Shown piece after piece: positions 4,736 to 6,532 of a DNA stretch of 6,532 nucleotides (position 1 is its first letter; each line of letters starts with the position of its first letter). The notes below the pieces were generated by a model. It saw only the letters and a list, made by a program, of their open reading frames with translations. It was not told where the DNA came from and did no database searches. Source of the DNA: Acidobacteriota bacterium (GTDB lineage: Bacteria > Acidobacteriota > Polarisedimenticolia > QHYA01); NCBI GenBank assembly GCA_003223995.1, contig QHYA01000248.1, positions 1 through 6,532 of the forward strand, read 5' to 3'. The position numbers and the translations under genes are program-made.

Positions 4736-6091
4736 ATGGCACACACCCCGCCTCTCCTGGGCCGGACCTCGGTGCCGCTGCTCGACGGCCGCCTCGCCGA
4801 GCGAGCGATCGCGACGATCGACGAAATCGCCGCGGCGCTCCGCCAGCCGCCCCGCGCCTGGGCTCCCCCGGGCTCCTCCGAATCGGAACGGGCGGTGCTC
4901 GATGCTTCTCTGGCCGGCGGCCGGGCGGGGCTGGCGGTTTTCTTCGCCACGCGCGCGCGCACCCGCCCGAAGGGCGGCGACGGCCAGCTCGCGAGCGACT
5001 TCCTGGCCGATGCCATCCGGGCCCTGGCCGAGGTGCCGATGTCGTCCTCCCTGTTCTCGGGTTTCACGGGCGTGGCGTGGGCGACGCTCTACGTCATGGG
5101 CGAGTCCCCGAGGCCAGCGGGTCCCGTGGAAGAATCGAGAACGGACGAGAGCGGTGACGAACGTGACGATCGATGCTCCGCGATCGACGACGCGCTCGCG
5201 GAGTACCTGACGCGTTCGCCCTGGAACGACCACTACGACCTCGTGAGCGGACTGGCAGGGCTGGGTCTCTATGCGCTCGAACGCCTGCCCCACGCCACCG
5301 CACGCTCCTGCGCCGAGCGCGTGGTGCTGCGACTCGACGAGCTGGCGCGGCACACGTCCGAGGGGATCACCTGGCACACGCCGCGAGAGCTGCTGGGAAC
5401 GCACGAGCGCGACCGCTACGAACAGGGCTATTTCAACCTCGGCATGGCTCATGGCGTGGCTGGGCTCGTGGTCGTGCTGGCCCGCTGCGTGGCATCGGGA
5501 GTGGAGGCGCGACGCGCGCGGCGGCTCCTCGAAGGCGCGGTGGCCTGGCTGCTTGCGCAACGCGGACCGGAGCCGGGTCGACGCATGCCATTCGCGATCG
5601 CTCCCGGAATCGATCGGCTCCCGGCGCGAACCGCGTGGTGCTACGGCGACCCGGGTGTGGCGGCGGCGTTGCTCCTCGCCGGCAGCCTGACCGGGGAAGA
5701 GGCATGGATCGCCGAGGCGCTGGTCATGGCGGGGGAGGTCGCGGACTTGCCCCCGGATGCCTGCGGCGTCGAGGACGCGGGCCTCTGTCACGGAGCCATG
5801 GGGCTCGCGCACCTCTGCCATCACTTTCATCGCGCCACCGGTGAGCCACGATTCGCCGATGCCGCGCGACGCTGGTTCGAATACGGTCTCGCACTGCGGC
5901 GCCCGGGCATCGAGGTCGCCGGTTTTCCGGCGTCGATTCCCGACGAGACGGGCAAGAAGGGATGGGCCCCCGATCCCGGGTTGCTGGGGGGAGCCGCGGG
6001 GGTTGGGTTGGCGTTGATCGCCGCGACGACGGACGCCGATTGGAGCTGGGACGTCCCGCTTCTCCTCTCCGCCCCGGCTGCCACGCCATGA
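4736..6091 (+). CDS. lanC: LanC-type lanthionine cyclase
   Basis: The 451-residue protein is a zinc-dependent cyclase that adds precursor Cys thiols to dehydrated Ser/Thr, acting in the cytoplasm with LanB. All hallmarks of the LanC fold are visible: the catalytic-type Asp168 in HYDLVSGLAGLG, His239 in GMAHG, zinc ligand Cys302 in WCYGDPG, and ligands Cys351-His352 in GLCHG. They correspond to NisC Asp141, His212, Cys284 and Cys330-His331. Gly-rich repeats of the alpha-toroid recur (SGFTGVAW near 108, LLGGAAGVGLAL near 416). Residues 122-148 form a polar, acidic loop not typical of the family. ATG 4736 was chosen because it falls just after the strong hairpin. The ribosome site is weak (GTGGG, 4 nt spacing), and GTG 4718 or GTG 4727 are alternatives. 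The frame stays open back to GTG 4622, but that extension merely overlays the precursor 2 core. The stop overlaps the lanB start (ATGA), implying coupled translation. Confidence 0.93.
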   Translation: MAHTPPLLGRTSVPLLDGRLAERAIATIDEIAAALRQPPRAWAPPGSSESERAVLDASLAGGRAGLAVFFATRARTRPKGGDGQLASDFLADAIRALAEVPMSSSLFSGFTGVAWATLYVMGESPRPAGPVEESRTDESGDERDDRCSAIDDALAEYLTRSPWNDHYDLVSGLAGLGLYALERLPHATARSCAERVVLRLDELARHTSEGITWHTPRELLGTHERDRYEQGYFNLGMAHGVAGLVVVLARCVASGVEARRARRLLEGAVAWLLAQRGPEPGRRMPFAIAPGIDRLPARTAWCYGDPGVAAALLLAGSLTGEEAWIAEALVMAGEVADLPPDACGVEDAGLCHGAMGLAHLCHHFHRATGEPRFADAARRWFEYGLALRRPGIEVAGFPASIPDETGKKGWAPDPGLLGGAAGVGLALIAATTDADWSWDVPLLLSAPAATP

Positions 6092-6532
6092 CGAAAGGCG
6101 CGGCGTTGGATTCCGCGCAGACCGCGTTCACGCACGGCGGGTTCTTCGTGCTGCGCGCGCCTCTCCTGCCGTTCGAAACGCTGCTCGAGCTCAGTCGGGA
6201 TCTGACCGCCGCCTCGTGCGACCCGCGAGACGGGCGGAGCTCGAAGGCGGGCGACGGCCTGCCAGCACCGATCCCAGGCGAGGCCGATGGGCTGGAGAAG
6301 GCGCTGGAAACGGATCGGGCGCGGGTCCGGGCGCGGCTGCGGGAGCTGGCCCTTCGGCCCGAGGTGCGCGAGGCGCTGTTCGTCGCCTCGCCCGACCTCG
6401 ATGCGAGTCTTCCCGCCTGGCTCGAGGACGAGGAGGGCGAGCGTGCCGCGCGAGTCGAGCGCGCGGTGTACCGCTACCTCGCCCGCATGGCAGGGCGCGC
6501 GACGCCATTCGGGTTGTTCGCCGCCTGCTCGC
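6088..6532 (+). CDS. lanB: LanB-type lanthipeptide dehydratase, N-terminal part (cut by window end)
   Basis: The frame starts at ATG 6088, overlapping the lanC stop as ATGA, and stays open for 148 codons to the window end. It matches the N-terminal part of the lantibiotic dehydratase family: FFVLRAPLLPFETL (19-32), RPEVREALFVASPDL (90-104), and RATPFGLFAACS (137-148), the conserved motif preceding the peptide-binding region. In full-length LanB this half transfers glutamate from glutamyl-tRNA onto precursor Ser/Thr, and a C-terminal domain eliminates it to leave Dha/Dhb. Here the substrate residues would be Thr. A polar stretch at 41-75 is variable in the family. Whether the gene is a full-length or a split LanB cannot be seen. 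Its position after lanC differs from the nisin order (A-B-T-C). Confidence 0.9.
   Translation, partial: MTKGAALDSAQTAFTHGGFFVLRAPLLPFETLLELSRDLTAASCDPRDGRSSKAGDGLPAPIPGEADGLEKALETDRARVRARLRELALRPEVREALFVASPDLDASLPAWLEDEEGERAARVERAVYRYLARMAGRATPFGLFAACS

Noticed and set aside
1..6532. tRNA, rRNA, CRISPR array, insertion sequence or attachment site
   Set aside because: No cloverleaf, direct-repeat/spacer pattern, transposase frame or terminal inverted repeats were seen on either strand.

Overview
The window is GC-rich throughout. It holds most of a class I lanthipeptide (RiPP) biosynthetic locus on the + strand, preceded by the start of an unrelated secreted protein on the - strand. No gene identifies the host securely. 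Dense long reading frames, GTG/ATG starts, strong Shine-Dalgarno sites and the K-L-x-L-x-(K/R)-E-T-L leader type suggest a high-GC Gram-negative-type lineage (for example Myxococcota, Acidobacteriota, Gemmatimonadota or a candidate phylum such as Eisenbacteria). This is inference from style, not a marker-based call.

Layout. Positions 1-109 (-) are the first 36 codons of an exported protein with a clear signal peptide and an AGGAGG ribosome site. Positions 110-521 are a gene-free divergent spacer with small inverted and direct repeats. Positions 522-2432 and 2467-4146 (+) are two half-size ABC exporter subunits of the MdlA/MdlB (YheI/YheH) heterodimer type. The first has Asp in place of the catalytic Walker B Glu and the second has an LSTGE signature, which together make one degenerate ATP site. 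The second also appears to lack about 55 residues of its membrane domain. Positions 4147-4278 are a spacer with hairpins and a weak candidate promoter. Positions 4279-4437 and 4519-4665 (+) are two short paralogous precursor peptides sharing a leader and a Thr/Cys-rich C-terminus. Positions 4736-6091 (+) are a LanC cyclase with every zinc and catalytic residue recognisable. Positions 6088-6532 (+) are the N-terminal 148 residues of a LanB-type dehydratase, cut by the window end and overlapping lanC by ATGA.

How it fits together (family knowledge plus inference): LanB would dehydrate Thr in the precursor C-termini to dehydrobutyrine, LanC would add Cys thiols to form methyllanthionine rings, and the ABC pair is the candidate exporter. 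Neither ABC protein carries a C39 peptidase domain, so leader removal must come from a protease not seen here. The cores contain no Ser, Lys, Asp or Glu, so they should be uncharged, methyllanthionine-only products.

Non-coding structure is notable. There is a perfect 12-bp inverted repeat with a 3-nt spacer between the second precursor and lanC, and a 9-bp inverted repeat between the two precursors. Both lie where RiPP operons commonly adjust the ratio of precursor to enzyme transcripts.
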